Origin: Novosphingobium sp. 18050
Lineage (GTDB): Bacteria; Pseudomonadota; Alphaproteobacteria; Sphingomonadales; Sphingomonadaceae
Assembly (NCBI RefSeq): GCF_902706195.1
Contig: NZ_CACSJO010000003.1
Location: 62,001-126,000, forward strand
Direction of reading: 5' to 3'
DNA: 64,000 nt
The notes under the pieces are model-generated. The model had not been told where the DNA came from. It ran no database searches and saw only the letters and a list, made by a program, of their open reading frames with translations. Shown here one piece after another: positions 8,355 to 18,023 of the stretch (within the stretch, counting starts at the first letter, position 1; each line of letters starts with the position of its first letter). The translations under genes and the position numbers were made by a program.

Positions 8355-9923
8355 ATGAATCTCGCAAAGGCCCTCGCCAGCGTTGGCGGACTGACCCTGG
8401 CCAGCCGCGTGCTGGGGCTCGTCCGCGACAGCCTGTTCGCACGCTACGTCGGCGCCGGCTTCGCTTCCGACGCCTTCCTCATCGCTTTCCGGCTGCCCAA
8501 CATGTTCCGCGCACTCTTCGCGGAAGGCGCCTTTGCATCGGCCTTCATCCCGATGTTCAACAAGAAGGTCGGCGATACCGAAGGGCCGGGCCTGCCGGCC
8601 GGGATCACCTTTGCCGAGCAGGCGCTGTCGGTGCTGCTGCCCGTGCTGATCGTCATGACCGTGGCGCTGGAAGTCTTCGCCTGGCCGGTGACGTTCATGC
8701 TTTCGGGCGGCTTCAACGACGTCAGCCACGACCAGTTCGCCTTTGCCGTCACGCTCAGCCGGATGACCATCCCCTACCTGATGCTCATCAGCCTAGTTTC
8801 GCTGCTGGGCGGCATTCTCAACTCGCTCCAGAAATTCTGGGTCAACGCTGCCGCGCCGATCCTGCTGAACCTGACGCTGATCGTCGCGCTGCTGGGCTTC
8901 CATTCCGACGACCCGCTGATCACCGCACGCAACCAGGCGATCGGCGTATCGGTTTCGGGCGCGCTGCAGCTTGCCTGGCTGGTGCTGGCCTGCCGCGCCA
9001 ACGGCGTTTCGATGCGCCTGCGCCTGCCGGTCTGGAACGCCGACGTGAAGCAATTGCTGAAACTGATCCTGCCCGCCGCCGCAGGCGCGGGCGCGGTGCA
9101 GATCAACCTCGTCATCTCGACCGCGCTGGCGGCCTATCTGCTGCCCCACGGCTCGGTAACCTATATTTACATGGCCGACCGGCTGAACCAGCTGCCGCTG
9201 GGCCTCATCGGCATCGGACTTGGCACCGTGTTGCTACCCACGATCTCGCGCCAGCTCGGCTCCGGGCAGGAAGCCGCCGCGATGGAGACGCAGAACCGCG
9301 GGCTGGAACTGGCGCTGCTGCTGACCCTGCCCGCCGCCGCCGCGCTGATCGTGTGCGGCGGGCCGATCGCCGCCGCGCTGTTCGGCTATGGCAAGTTCGA
9401 TGCCGCCGATGTCACCTTCACCGCGCAGGCGCTGGCGGCCTTCTCGATCGGCCTGCCCAGCTACATCCTCGTCAAGGTGCTGACGCCGGGCTTCTATGCG
9501 CGGCAGGATACGCGGACCCCGGTGCGCTATGCGATGATCTCGATGGCGGTGAACCTGGTCGGCAACCTCATCCTCATCGTGCCGCTGCAGCATATGGGCC
9601 CGCCGCTGGCGACCGCGATCGCCTCCACGGTCAACGTTGCCATGCTGTATTTCGCGCTGGTGAAGCGCGGCCATTTCACGCTCGATGCCCGCCTGCGCCG
9701 CCGCGCACCGCGCCTTGCGCTGGCAGCGGCAGCGATGGGCGTAGCGCTGTGGTTCGGGCAGAGCCTCGTCATGCCTTACGTCCACGGCACCTGGCTGGTG
9801 CGCGGTCTGGCGCTGGCAGTACTGGTGTCCTCGGGCTGCCTCGTCTATGGGCTCGCCACGGTGGTTTCGGGTGCCTTCACCCGCGACGACCTCAGGCTGC
9901 TGCGGCGACGACGCCCGGCTTAA
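8355..9923 (+). CDS. murJ: Lipid II flippase MurJ
   Basis: The 522-residue polytopic inner-membrane protein of the MOP superfamily has about 14 hydrophobic segments. The essential charged residues known from E. coli MurJ line up by position: Arg18, Arg24 and Asp39 ([10 protein letters not shown] and [13 protein letters not shown]). It flips undecaprenyl-linked lipid II across the inner membrane for peptidoglycan synthesis. The start is the second of two nearby ATGs; the first, at 8341, is out of frame. trpS follows after 53 bases on the same strand, so the two may be cotranscribed. Confidence 0.95.
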   Translation: MNLAKALASVGGLTLASRVLGLVRDSLFARYVGAGFASDAFLIAFRLPNMFRALFAEGAFASAFIPMFNKKVGDTEGPGLPAGITFAEQALSVLLPVLIVMTVALEVFAWPVTFMLSGGFNDVSHDQFAFAVTLSRMTIPYLMLISLVSLLGGILNSLQKFWVNAAAPILLNLTLIVALLGFHSDDPLITARNQAIGVSVSGALQLAWLVLACRANGVSMRLRLPVWNADVKQLLKLILPAAAGAGAVQINLVISTALAAYLLPHGSVTYIYMADRLNQLPLGLIGIGLGTVLLPTISRQLGSGQEAAAMETQNRGLELALLLTLPAAAALIVCGGPIAAALFGYGKFDAADVTFTAQALAAFSIGLPSYILVKVLTPGFYARQDTRTPVRYAMISMAVNLVGNLILIVPLQHMGPPLATAIASTVNVAMLYFALVKRGHFTLDARLRRRAPRLALAAAAMGVALWFGQSLVMPYVHGTWLVRGLALAVLVSSGCLVYGLATVVSGAFTRDDLRLLRRRRPA

Positions 9924-9976
9924 GCTCACGGCGCCTGATCTTTCGACACCTGACCCATCGGCAAACGGGAATTTCC

Positions 9977-11011
9977 ATGCGTATCCTCTCCGGCATTCAG
10001 CCTACCGGCAACCTGCACCTCGGCAACTACCTGGGCGCGATCCGCAACTGGGTGGCGATGCAGGACCAGGTCGGCGCCGAAGGCGGACAGTGCCTCTACT
10101 TTCTTGCCGACCTCCATGCGATCTCGATGCCGCATGTTCCGGCCGACCTTGCCGCCAACACGCGCGAGATGGTCGCGGCCCTCGTCGCCTGCGGCATCGA
10201 CCCCGATCGCTCGATCCTGTTCAACCAGGCGCAGGTTCCGCAGCATGCCGAACTGCAGTGGCTGCTGAACGGCACCGCGCGCATGGGCTGGCTGAACCGC
10301 ATGACCCAGTGGAAGGACAAGGCGGGCAAGAACCGCGAGGGCGCCAGCGTCGCCCTGTTCACCTACCCGGTGCTGCAGGCCGCCGACGTGCTGCTCTACC
10401 AGTCCACCCACGTCCCCGTGGGCGAAGACCAGAAGCAGCACCTCGAACTGGCCCGCGACGTGGCGCAGAAGTTCAACAACGACTTCGCGTCCAGGGACGA
10501 AAACGGCGAGATCATCCCCGTCTTCACCCTGCCCGAGCCTTTCATCCCGCCCGAGGCGGCGCGGATCATGTCGCTTCGCGAAGGCACCGCGAAGATGAGC
10601 AAATCGGACCCGTCCGAGATGAGCCGCATCAACATGACCGACAGCGCCGACACCATCCTGCAGAAGGTCAAGAAGGCCAAGACCGACCCTGAGCCCCTTC
10701 CGTCGGAGAAGGCAGGGCTGGAAGGCCGTGCGGAAGCGAAGAACCTCGTCTCGATCTACGCAGTCATGTCCGGGACCACCGTGGACGGCGTGCTGGCAGA
10801 CTTCGGCGGCGAAGGCTTCGGCAAGTTCAAGCCGGCGCTGGCCGACTTGCTGGTCGAAAAGCTGGCGCCGATCAACAGCCGCTTCGTGGAGCTTCGCGAG
10901 GACAGCACCGCGCTCGACGCGATCCTGCGCAAGGGCGCTGAAAAGGCCCGCGCGCTGGCCATCCCGACGCTGAACAAGGCCTACGACGCGCTGGGCCTCA
11001 TTCGCGGCTAG
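9977..11011 (+). CDS. trpS: Tryptophan--tRNA ligase
   Basis: This 344-residue class I aminoacyl-tRNA synthetase charges tRNA-Trp. It has the HIGH-equivalent [12 protein letters not shown] at about residues 11-22 and the KMSKS loop [11 protein letters not shown]. The [21 protein letters not shown] segment is split in the fold around the tryptophan pocket. GGGA lies 7 bases before the ATG. An open frame extends upstream on the same strand but only shadows murJ, so the ATG at 9977 is the start. The length is normal and the gene is followed by a strong GC hairpin. Confidence 0.96.
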   Translation: MRILSGIQPTGNLHLGNYLGAIRNWVAMQDQVGAEGGQCLYFLADLHAISMPHVPADLAANTREMVAALVACGIDPDRSILFNQAQVPQHAELQWLLNGTARMGWLNRMTQWKDKAGKNREGASVALFTYPVLQAADVLLYQSTHVPVGEDQKQHLELARDVAQKFNNDFASRDENGEIIPVFTLPEPFIPPEAARIMSLREGTAKMSKSDPSEMSRINMTDSADTILQKVKKAKTDPEPLPSEKAGLEGRAEAKNLVSIYAVMSGTTVDGVLADFGGEGFGKFKPALADLLVEKLAPINSRFVELREDSTALDAILRKGAEKARALAIPTLNKAYDALGLIRG

Positions 11012-11018
11012 TCCCTGC

Positions 11019-11046
11019 GGCGGGGGCTTCCCGGGAAGCTCCCGCC
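11019..11046 (+). terminator. GC-rich stem-loop after trpS
   Basis: Thirteen-base arms (GGCGGGGGCTTCC and GGAAGCTCCCGCC, one G-T wobble) flank a two-base loop starting 8 bases after the trpS stop. No T tract follows, so it may be a weak or Rho-assisted terminator, or a 3-prime end stabiliser. Confidence 0.5.
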
Positions 11047-11216
11047 CCGCCTGATCCGGCATTTCCTACATCGTCAATACCTGCCACAATCGCGCAGGCT
11101 CTTTACAACGTGGGATATTTCAGGCCAGTTCGGCCTTCATCAACATGCTCAGCCGCATGTCTTTCATCAACTTGCGCGCTTTGCAACCGAGGGCCGCCCG
11201 GCCGGAATTGCAGTTT

Positions 11217-11894
11217 TCAGCCCGGCGCGCCCAGCAGCTTCGCCCTGCGGCGCACCCACGGCTCGGCCAGAGCGGTGACTTCGACCAGCGCTTCGAGGCC
11301 TGCGCGGTCGACCTTGTGGTCGCCGGCGATGAGCAGGCCGAAGACCCGCAGCACGCTCCACGCGGGGAACGGGCGCTCGACAAGCTCCATCGCATCGCCG
11401 GCAGCGACGGCGCCTTCCTCGATCACGCGGTAATACCAGCCGGGGCGGCGAGACTTGATGCAGGCCGCGTTGACCCGCGCGCCGTCAAAGCGGTGGTCGA
11501 GTTTCCAGCACGGCTGGCGCCCCTGGCTCACCTCGACAAGCGCACTGCCCAGCCGCCAGCGATCGCCGATGCACACAGCCTCTTCGGTGAGCCCGGCAGT
11601 CGAGATATTTTCGCCGAAAGCGCCGTAATCGCCCAGCAGCGGATGGTCGCCGATCGCTCCCCGCCAGAAGGCGTAATGGTCATGGGGATAGTGGTGGATC
11701 GCCTTGTCCGGCCCGCCGTGAACAGAAAGGTCGGCCTGGGCATCGCCTTCGAGACCGAGGCGATGCACTCTGACCGGGCCCGCGACCGGGCGCTTGGCGA
11801 TGGCGCTAGGCTCGTCCGGGCCGCGAAACGCAGCGACCTTTCCGCATTGAAGGGACAGAATCGGCAGGGAAAGAATGGGGATCGGACTCGTCAT
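11217..11894 (-). CDS. MOSC domain protein (YiiM-like)
   Basis: A 225-residue protein with a MOSC domain: GPVRVHRLGLEGDAQADLSVHGGPDKAIHHYP, FGENISTAGL, and the conserved Cys in EVSQGRQPCWKL. MOSC proteins are predicted to handle sulfur carried on molybdenum cofactor enzymes. The YiiM branch with this C-terminal extension (LRVFGLLIAGDHKVD) has been linked to N-hydroxylated compound reduction. The physiological substrate cannot be read from the sequence. It is convergent with trpS and divergent from the DUF4136 gene. Confidence 0.88.
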   Translation of the reverse strand: MTSPIPILSLPILSLQCGKVAAFRGPDEPSAIAKRPVAGPVRVHRLGLEGDAQADLSVHGGPDKAIHHYPHDHYAFWRGAIGDHPLLGDYGAFGENISTAGLTEEAVCIGDRWRLGSALVEVSQGRQPCWKLDHRFDGARVNAACIKSRRPGWYYRVIEEGAVAAGDAMELVERPFPAWSVLRVFGLLIAGDHKVDRAGLEALVEVTALAEPWVRRRAKLLGAPG

Positions 11895-12109
11895 CGCCCT
11901 CCAACCTTCCTACATGGAAACCATACGATCAAGTCGTCCGGTCGATGCTGCCGGGTGGACGCGCCGTGAATGGACCCACAATCCATCGCATGGGCAACTC
12001 CATTCAACCGCTATTCAGGGCATTGATTTTACGACAGGATCAAAAGGAATCGAAGGCCGCGCCGGGAGTGGGCGTCACGGGCTCTTCGGGTACGTGGAGC
12101 AAAGACAAG

Positions 12110-12796
12110 ATGACACACCATTCCCCATCGAAATTAGGCAAGTTCCGGCTTGTTGCAGCGGCTATGCTGTTCATGGCCGTCGCTGCCTGCGCCACGCCTT
12201 TCAAGGCGGACGTCTCGCGCTTCCAGTCGCAGCTTCCCGCACCGGCCGGGCAAAGCTTCGCGATCGTCGCCGACGACCCCAAGCTTTCCGGCGGGCTCGA
12301 ATTCTCCCAATATGCCTCGCTCGTGCGTGATCGCATGGCCAAGCTGGGCTACGCTCCCGTCGAAGACCCCGCCCAGGCGACCCTCATCGTGCGCTTCGAC
12401 TACGGCGTCGACGGCGGACGCGAGCGTGTTCGTTCCACCTCCATCGGCAACTCCTACTGGGGGCCCTGGGGCGGTTACGGCGGCTTTGGTGGTTTCTACG
12501 GTCGCAGCCGATTCGGCGGTTGGGGCGGCTTCGGCGGCCCATGGCGCTACGGCTTCTATGACCCGTTCTTCGACAATGGCGGCGTCCAGTCCTACACCAT
12601 TTATACCAGCGGCATCAGCATGAAGATCGACCGCGCCGCAGATGGCCAGCGCCTGTTCGAAGGCAAGTCGGAAGCCGTGTCGACCTCCAATCGCCTGCAG
12701 TATCTCGTGCCCAATCTTGTCGAGGCGATGTTTACCGGATTTCCGGGGAACTCGGGTGAGACTGCACGTATCACCGTTGCGCCCGAGAAGAAGTGA
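12110..12796 (+). CDS. DUF4136-type outer-membrane lipoprotein
   Basis: The 228-residue protein has a lipoprotein signal (VAAAMLFMAVAAC) and a DUF4136-like body: SFAIVADDPKLSGGLEFSQYASLVRDRMAKLGY, then ATLIVRFDYGVDGG, a Gly/Phe/Tyr-rich loop (residues about 120-145) and a C-terminal segment about amphipathic strands (DGQRLFEGKSEAVS). The ATG at 12110 is supported by GGAGC about 10 bases upstream and by the signal peptide; the frame is open further upstream but without a signal. The function of DUF4136 is unknown. A near-perfect terminator follows. Confidence 0.85.
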   Translation: MTHHSPSKLGKFRLVAAAMLFMAVAACATPFKADVSRFQSQLPAPAGQSFAIVADDPKLSGGLEFSQYASLVRDRMAKLGYAPVEDPAQATLIVRFDYGVDGGRERVRSTSIGNSYWGPWGGYGGFGGFYGRSRFGGWGGFGGPWRYGFYDPFFDNGGVQSYTIYTSGISMKIDRAADGQRLFEGKSEAVSTSNRLQYLVPNLVEAMFTGFPGNSGETARITVAPEKK

Positions 12797-12846
12797 TCGC
12801 GAGCGACTGAGCTGACAGGCTCCCCCTGCGAAGAACGGGGGTCACA

Positions 12847-12887
12847 AAAAGGACGGGTCCGCTGAAATATTGCGGACCCGTCCTTTT
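12847..12887 (+). terminator. Rho-independent terminator after the DUF4136 gene
   Basis: A perfect 16-base stem (AAAAGGACGGGTCCGC and GCGGACCCGTCCTTTT) flanks a 9-base loop, with A and T runs at the ends, so it can act on both strands. It lies 50 bases past the stop. Confidence 0.92.
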
Positions 12888-12948
12888 GCTATGGGGGTGG
12901 GCCCGAGCCCGCTATTACCCTCCGCCCAACCCCGGATTATCCTGACCG

Positions 12949-13137
12949 ATGCACAATTTCATGGCGATCCTGTCACAGCTCTTCTGGGGCGTCACGATCG
13001 GCGCGCTCAGCGCCGCCTTCGAGACGCTTGCCAAGGGCGTGATGATGATCGGCGGTCTGGGCGGCGCGGGCTGGTACGGCCTGAAATGGCGCAAAGCGCG
13101 GCGGAATCGCGACAGCAAGCGCGACGGGCGCGGCTAA
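12949..13137 (+). CDS. Small single-pass membrane protein, unknown
   Basis: A 62-residue ORF starts with ATG and has a hydrophobic stretch (AILSQLFWGVTIGAL), a Gly-rich segment (GVMMIGGLGGAGWYGLKW) and a strongly basic tail (RKARRNRDSKRDGRG), as in small inner-membrane proteins with a cytoplasmic C-terminus. I do not recognise a family. It follows the DUF4136 terminator, so it is a separate transcript, and the next small ORF begins 8 bases after its stop, suggesting a two-gene unit. Confidence 0.6.
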   Translation: MHNFMAILSQLFWGVTIGALSAAFETLAKGVMMIGGLGGAGWYGLKWRKARRNRDSKRDGRG

Positions 13138-13144
13138 CATCCCC

Positions 13145-13318
13145 GTGCCCCATGAGATCGCCTCTGCCGTCCTCGAAGGTGCTCTGGAGGCCGTGAGCGA
13201 TATCGGCTCCGACAAGATACAGCGCCGCTGGGGTTGGCAAGGCTGCCTGTCCGTTGGCGTGCCACTGGTCGGAGCCCTGCTGCTTGTCTTTTGGGGGCTT
13301 GGCGTGTTTGCTAGCTGA
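13145..13318 (+). CDS. Tiny membrane protein, unknown
   Basis: A 57-residue ORF with a GTG start encodes an amphipathic N-terminal helix (IASAVLEGALEAVSDIGSD), a basic patch (KIQRRW) and a C-terminal transmembrane segment (VPLVGALLLVFWGLGVF). It lies 8 bases downstream of the 62-residue membrane ORF and ends 4 bases before the convergent dut stop. No family is recognised. The even spacing and membrane topology make the pair plausible genes, but the coding evidence is modest. Confidence 0.5.
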   Translation: MPHEIASAVLEGALEAVSDIGSDKIQRRWGWQGCLSVGVPLVGALLLVFWGLGVFAS

Positions 13319-13321
13319 CCT

Positions 13322-13792
13322 TCAGTTCCCCAGTGCGACCACGCCGCCGGTCGAGCCGAAGCCGCCTTCACCGCGCGTCGTCGCATCCAGTTCCTCGACC
13401 TTGAGCCAGGAAGCACGGGTGACCGGCGCCAGCACCAGTTGGGCCACGCGGTCGCCGCGCACGATCTCGAACGGTTCGGCACCGAGATTGACGAGGATAA
13501 CCTTAAGCTCGCCGCGATAGTCCGAATCGACGGTGCCCGGCGCATTCGGCACGGAGATGCCGTACTTCAGCGCAAGGCCCGAGCGCGGACGCACCTGAAT
13601 CTCGAAACCGACGGGGATCGCGACCGACAGCCCGGTCGCCACTGCATGGCGCGCGCCGGGGGCCAGGGTGACCTCCTCGGCCGAAACCACGTCCATGCCG
13701 GCAGCGCCTTCTGTGGCGTAGGCAGGCAGGTCCAGACCCTCGCCATGGGGCAGGATCTTGACCATGACGGGGACTTCAGCGGGGGAGTGCAT
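13322..13792 (-). CDS. dut: dUTP diphosphatase
   Basis: A 156-residue trimeric dUTPase carries the five family motifs in order: [37 protein letters not shown] and the C-terminal [10 protein letters not shown]. It hydrolyses dUTP to dUMP, limiting uracil in DNA and feeding dTMP synthesis. The ATG at 13792 lies inside the end of coaBC (17-base overlap), a common arrangement in alphaproteobacteria; the frame is open 11 codons further upstream. Translation is probably coupled to coaBC. Confidence 0.95.
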   Translation of the reverse strand: MHSPAEVPVMVKILPHGEGLDLPAYATEGAAGMDVVSAEEVTLAPGARHAVATGLSVAIPVGFEIQVRPRSGLALKYGISVPNAPGTVDSDYRGELKVILVNLGAEPFEIVRGDRVAQLVLAPVTRASWLKVEELDATTRGEGGFGSTGGVVALGN

Positions 13793-15218
13793 CTGCGAAC
13801 CTTTCGACGAGGATGCGCGCGACATCCTCCTTGGGCATTTCGGGAAGAGAAATCACATCGCTTTCGGTGACGATGTGAACGGTATTGGCATCGCCGCCCA
13901 TGACATCGCCCGACACGTCGTTCGCGATGATCCAGTCGGCGCCCTTGCGCACGCGCTTTTCCCGGGCATAGCGGATCACGTCCTGGGTTTCGGCGGCAAA
14001 GCCAATCACTAGACGCGGACGCCCGGCGCTCTTTGCAAGCGTGGCGAGAATATCGGGGTTTTCGGTAAGCTCCAGGGCCGGGGGGGCGCCCCCGTTCTTG
14101 TTCTTGAGCTTCTGCTCGGCCGAGCGTGCAACGCGCCAGTCGGCGACGGCAGCGACCATGACGGCGATGTCGGCGGGCAAGGCAGCCTCCACCGCCCCGG
14201 CCATCTCCAGCGCGCTCTCGACGTCGACCCGCTCGACCCCGGGAGGCGTCGGGAGATGGACCGGGCCGGCGATCAATGTCACCCGCGCCCCGGCTTCGGC
14301 AGCGGCGGCGGCGATCGCGAAGCCCTGTTTACCCGAGGAGCGGTTGGCGATGTAACGCACCGGGTCGATCGGCTCGTGGGTCGGACCAGCAGTGACCAGT
14401 ACGTGGCGACCATAAAGCGGGCGATGTTCGAGGCCGCGATCGAAATCGGGCTGACCGGTGAGAGGATCGAACGGCTGGGGCGCATCGCCGCCAGTCAGGA
14501 TATGGCCCAAGGCATCAGGATCGGTGGCCGGCGCCGGTCGCGCCTCGCCCTTGGCTGCGACGAGCGCTGCGGGGTCATCGAAAGCAACGGCTTTTTTCGC
14601 GTTCGGTATGCCGCGCGGGATCATCGAACCGGTGACGCTGCCAAGCTCGGCTTCCGGCGCAACCATCACCGAAGAACCGTGACCGAGCGCCGAGGCAATC
14701 TGCTGCCAGATCATCTGCACTTCGGGTAGGCGGCCAGGACCGAACTCGCCGCAGGCCATCGGGCCTTCGTCGGGCTCCATCACATCGACGCCGGAGGCGC
14801 GCAGGGTCTGAACGTTGCGGGTAGTCGCCGCATGCTGCCACATGCGCACGTTCATCGCCGGGATCGCCATGACCGGCTTGTCGGTGGCCAGCAGCAGAGT
14901 CGTCGCCAGATCGTCGGCAATGCCTGCAGCCATTTTGGCCATTAGGTCCGCCGTTGCCGGGCAGACCACCACCAGATCGGCCTCGCGGCTGAGCTGGATG
15001 TGGCCCATCTCGGCCTCGTTCCTGAGATCCCACAAGGTGGTGTGGACCGGGTTTTCCGAGAGCGCGGCCAGCGTCATGGGCGTCACGAATTTCGCGCCGC
15101 CCTCGGTCAGCACACATGTGACTGAGCCACCCTCCTTGCGGATGGTGCGCACGAGTTCACAGGACTTGTAGGCAGCGATGCCGCCGCCCACGACCAGCAG
15201 AATACGGGGTCCGTTCAT
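13776..15218 (-). CDS. coaBC: Bifunctional phosphopantothenoylcysteine decarboxylase / phosphopantothenate--cysteine ligase
   Basis: The 480-residue fusion has an N-terminal FMN flavoprotein domain ([38 protein letters not shown]) and a C-terminal CoaB ligase domain ([38 protein letters not shown]). Together they make 4-phosphopantetheine for coenzyme A from phosphopantothenate and cysteine. Start ATG at 15218 gives the canonical [13 protein letters not shown] opening; an in-frame ATG 36 bases upstream adds a Cys/Arg-rich stretch and is less likely. A linker near residues 180-240 is longer than in E. coli. dut overlaps its end. Confidence 0.94.
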   Translation of the reverse strand: MNGPRILLVVGGGIAAYKSCELVRTIRKEGGSVTCVLTEGGAKFVTPMTLAALSENPVHTTLWDLRNEAEMGHIQLSREADLVVVCPATADLMAKMAAGIADDLATTLLLATDKPVMAIPAMNVRMWQHAATTRNVQTLRASGVDVMEPDEGPMACGEFGPGRLPEVQMIWQQIASALGHGSSVMVAPEAELGSVTGSMIPRGIPNAKKAVAFDDPAALVAAKGEARPAPATDPDALGHILTGGDAPQPFDPLTGQPDFDRGLEHRPLYGRHVLVTAGPTHEPIDPVRYIANRSSGKQGFAIAAAAAEAGARVTLIAGPVHLPTPPGVERVDVESALEMAGAVEAALPADIAVMVAAVADWRVARSAEQKLKNKNGGAPPALELTENPDILATLAKSAGRPRLVIGFAAETQDVIRYAREKRVRKGADWIIANDVSGDVMGGDANTVHIVTESDVISLPEMPKEDVARILVERFADALPR

Positions 15219-15254
15219 GCCCCGGCTTTTGCAGCACCGGGCAAGGAGGTGCAA

Positions 15255-16457
15255 TCAGTTTGCGGGCTGGAGCCTGGACAAACCGGGAAGCCGCGCCGCC
15301 GCGACAAGCTGCGATATAGCGCGCGGAGCGAAGACGATGCCAGCGAACATGGCAGGCGCGATCATCGCGCCCCAGTAAAAGTTGTCCCACCGGCCCGCGA
15401 TCATGAAGGCGGCGCCGTAGCCCGCGCAGAGCAGAAACCCGAACAGTCCCGAGCGGCTGCGCCAGCCCAGCCAGCCGAAGGTCATCAGGATCACCGCCGG
15501 GCCCGCCAGGAAATGCGGCAACCAGCGCAAGTTGCTCGACTGCACGACATTGGCGAGCCAGCCGGTCATCCCGCGCATCACCAGCCACGGCGGGCCGTGG
15601 CGGTCGCTGGCGAGGACATCGCGGGCGATGATCTCAAGGTGCCAGGTGAGAGCGGCGCCGAACACAAGGATCAGTGCGATCCATGCAGCACTCTCGCGCC
15701 AGTTGCGCTGCCACAGCGCAAAAGCGGCCATGAGCAGGACATAGGGCAGCGTGTGTTCTCGGATCGCCAGCGCCAGCGCTGCCACGGCAAAGGACGCGCC
15801 CCAACGTCCACCCTGCCCGCCCCTGCCGATGCGGTGCAGGCCGAAGGACAGCGCGATCAGCCCGCCGGCCCAGAGTTCATGCAGGGGAAAATAGTGCCGG
15901 TTAAGGCCAAGGGAGGCACCTACGAAGACGAGCGCCGTACCTAGCCGGCGCAGACGGCCACCGTCCTCCGATTCTTCGCCGAAGCGCTTCCACCATGTCG
16001 CGATGATTGCCAGCATCAGTGCGATGGCAGCCAGCAACTGGCCGGTCTTGCCGAGCCATGCATCGATATAGGCCAGCGTCGGCAGACGCACGGCGATGCC
16101 CGGGTTCACCGGATAGTCGCGGGCGCGCTGCTCCGGCACGATGAAGTCGTAGTAGTTCTCGCCTGTCGCGATGCGCTCGATCGCGACTTCGTACAGCGCG
16201 ATATCCTCGTCGTAGGGCTTGTCCGGGGTATCGACGGCCTTGCCGCCGGTATCCACTGGCCCCTCCACCGGACCAAGCCAGGGCGAGCGGTTGCCCGGCT
16301 TGTTAGTGGGCACGATCATCGAGGCGATGACGACCACCAGCAGCACGGCAAGGACCACCCGAGCCAGAAGCGGCGACCAGTCGGCGAAACGCCCGCCCGT
16401 CTGCGCGGGCGGATGCGCGCCGTTCAGCTCAGAAGTGTCCAGTACGTCAGTGCCCAC
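15255..16457 (-). CDS. Polytopic inner-membrane protein of unknown function
   Basis: The 400-residue protein has about nine hydrophobic segments; the first follows a short soluble N-terminus (LLARVVLAVLLVVVIASMIVP). A periplasmic loop of roughly 90 residues follows (DKPYDEDIALYEVAIERIATGENYYDFIVPEQRARDYPVN). This layout, with an acidic residue pair (DE) after the first membrane helix, resembles GT-C type lipid-linked sugar transferases, but I cannot name a family. Its start overlaps the 3-prime end of ubiB by 34 bases, so it is probably in the ubiE-ubiB transcript, with coaBC 36 bases further on. Confidence 0.75.
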   Translation of the reverse strand: MGTDVLDTSELNGAHPPAQTGGRFADWSPLLARVVLAVLLVVVIASMIVPTNKPGNRSPWLGPVEGPVDTGGKAVDTPDKPYDEDIALYEVAIERIATGENYYDFIVPEQRARDYPVNPGIAVRLPTLAYIDAWLGKTGQLLAAIALMLAIIATWWKRFGEESEDGGRLRRLGTALVFVGASLGLNRHYFPLHELWAGGLIALSFGLHRIGRGGQGGRWGASFAVAALALAIREHTLPYVLLMAAFALWQRNWRESAAWIALILVFGAALTWHLEIIARDVLASDRHGPPWLVMRGMTGWLANVVQSSNLRWLPHFLAGPAVILMTFGWLGWRSRSGLFGFLLCAGYGAAFMIAGRWDNFYWGAMIAPAMFAGIVFAPRAISQLVAAARLPGLSRLQPAN

Positions 16458-18016
16458 GCCGCAGTGCCCCCAAGGATTGCGGCCAGAGCATAGCCACCCC
16501 AGTGGTTACTTTCGCGTTTACGACCCGAACCTTTGGCCCAGATGATGTCGATATCCGGCAGCGGCGCCTGTTCGGGCGCGCCGCCCTTGGCGGGGAAGCT
16601 CTCTTCGATCCGGCGTACCAGCGCGGGCAGACGCAGCAGGGTGTCGACGTCTGCGCGCAGGCGGTCGACGATCACGGCCTCGGGACCGAGTTCGTCGCGG
16701 ATCCACTCCTTCACGAAGGGGCCGGAGACGTCCCACATGTTGATCTTCGGGTCGAGCGCGGTTGCCAGCCCCTCGACCATGACCATCGTCTTTTGCAGCA
16801 GCAGCAGGTGCGGCTGCACCGCCATGTCGAAATCGCGGGTGATCGCGAAGAGCCCGTCGAGCATCTGTCCGACCGACAGTTCCGAAACCGACTTGCCGCG
16901 CATCGGCTCGCCCACTGCCCGCAGCGCCGTCGCGAATTCCTCGACGGTGTGATAGCTGGGGACGTACTGCGCCTCGAAGTGAATTTCGGCGACGCGGCGG
17001 TAATTGCCGGTTGTCAGCCCGTAGAGGATTTCGGCAAGCCAGAGCCGTGCCTGCCGGTTGATCCGGCCCATGATGCCGAAGTCGATCGCGACGATCGTGG
17101 TGTGCCCCCCCTGCTCCGGCTGACCGACGCCGCCCTGCACGAACAGGTTGCCCTGGTGCATGTCGGCATGGAAGAACCCGCAGGAGATCGCCTGGGTCAG
17201 GAAGGTTATGACCAACCGCCGGGCCAGCGCAGGCAAGTCGTGCCCGGCCTCGCGCAGGGCGTCCAGATTGCTCATCTTGACGCCGTCGATCCACTCGAGC
17301 GTCAGGACCGAGCCATTGGTCCGGTCCCAGTCGATGTCGGGAACCCGGTAATCCTCGATGCCCTTCATTGCATCGGCGAGTTCGGAAGCAGAGGCCGCCT
17401 CGCGCCGCAGGTCGAATTCGCGCAAGGTCCAGCGCTTGAGATTGGCGATGACTGCGCGCGGGCGCAGGCGAGCAGCTTCGCCGCCCAGAGCCTCAAGGTG
17501 GGCAGCCGCCCATTCGTAAGTCTCGACGTCGCGGGAGAACTGCTCGCGGATGCCCGGGCGCAGCACCTTGACCGCAACTTCGCGTCCGTCCGGGGTAACT
17601 GCGCGGTGAACCTGGGCGATCGAGGCCGCGCCGACCGGCTCTTCCTCGATCGAGGCGAAGATCGTCTCGATCGGTCGCCCGAAAGTGCTTTCGATCTGGC
17701 TGCGGATAGCCGCGAACGGGACCGGCGGCAGGCTGTCCTGCAGGCTCAGCAGATTGCGCGCCGGGATTTCCCCGACGAGGTCGGGACGCGTCGCCAGCGC
17801 CTGACCAAGCTTGATCGCGGCCGGACCGATTTCCTGGAAGGCGCCGGCATAGTCGGGCTCCAGTGGCTGACGGGCGCCAAAGCGGGCGATCCGGCACAGC
17901 CGTTTGACCGGCGCGGGCGCATTGCGGTCGTTCTCGATCCCGCGCAGCGCGCCGTGACGCGCAAGGATACGGCCCCACCGAAGCAGGCGCGTGAGATGGG
18001 TGACAGTACCGGTCAC
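16424..18016 (-). CDS. ubiB: UbiB, ABC1-family protein kinase-like factor of ubiquinone synthesis
   Basis: A 530-residue ABC1/UbiB protein with the family KxGQ motif (GPAAIKLGQALATRPDLV), an atypical kinase fold (VAVKVLRPGI, FFHADMHQGNLF, AIDFGIMGR) and two C-terminal transmembrane helices. UbiB proteins are needed for ubiquinone formation and act as ATPases that help extract lipid intermediates at the membrane. It follows ubiE by 8 bases on the same strand, the usual alphaproteobacterial order. Confidence 0.95.
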   Translation of the reverse strand: MTGTVTHLTRLLRWGRILARHGALRGIENDRNAPAPVKRLCRIARFGARQPLEPDYAGAFQEIGPAAIKLGQALATRPDLVGEIPARNLLSLQDSLPPVPFAAIRSQIESTFGRPIETIFASIEEEPVGAASIAQVHRAVTPDGREVAVKVLRPGIREQFSRDVETYEWAAAHLEALGGEAARLRPRAVIANLKRWTLREFDLRREAASASELADAMKGIEDYRVPDIDWDRTNGSVLTLEWIDGVKMSNLDALREAGHDLPALARRLVITFLTQAISCGFFHADMHQGNLFVQGGVGQPEQGGHTTIVAIDFGIMGRINRQARLWLAEILYGLTTGNYRRVAEIHFEAQYVPSYHTVEEFATALRAVGEPMRGKSVSELSVGQMLDGLFAITRDFDMAVQPHLLLLQKTMVMVEGLATALDPKINMWDVSGPFVKEWIRDELGPEAVIVDRLRADVDTLLRLPALVRRIEESFPAKGGAPEQAPLPDIDIIWAKGSGRKRESNHWGGYALAAILGGTAAWALTYWTLLS

Positions 18017-18023
18017 CGCGTGA

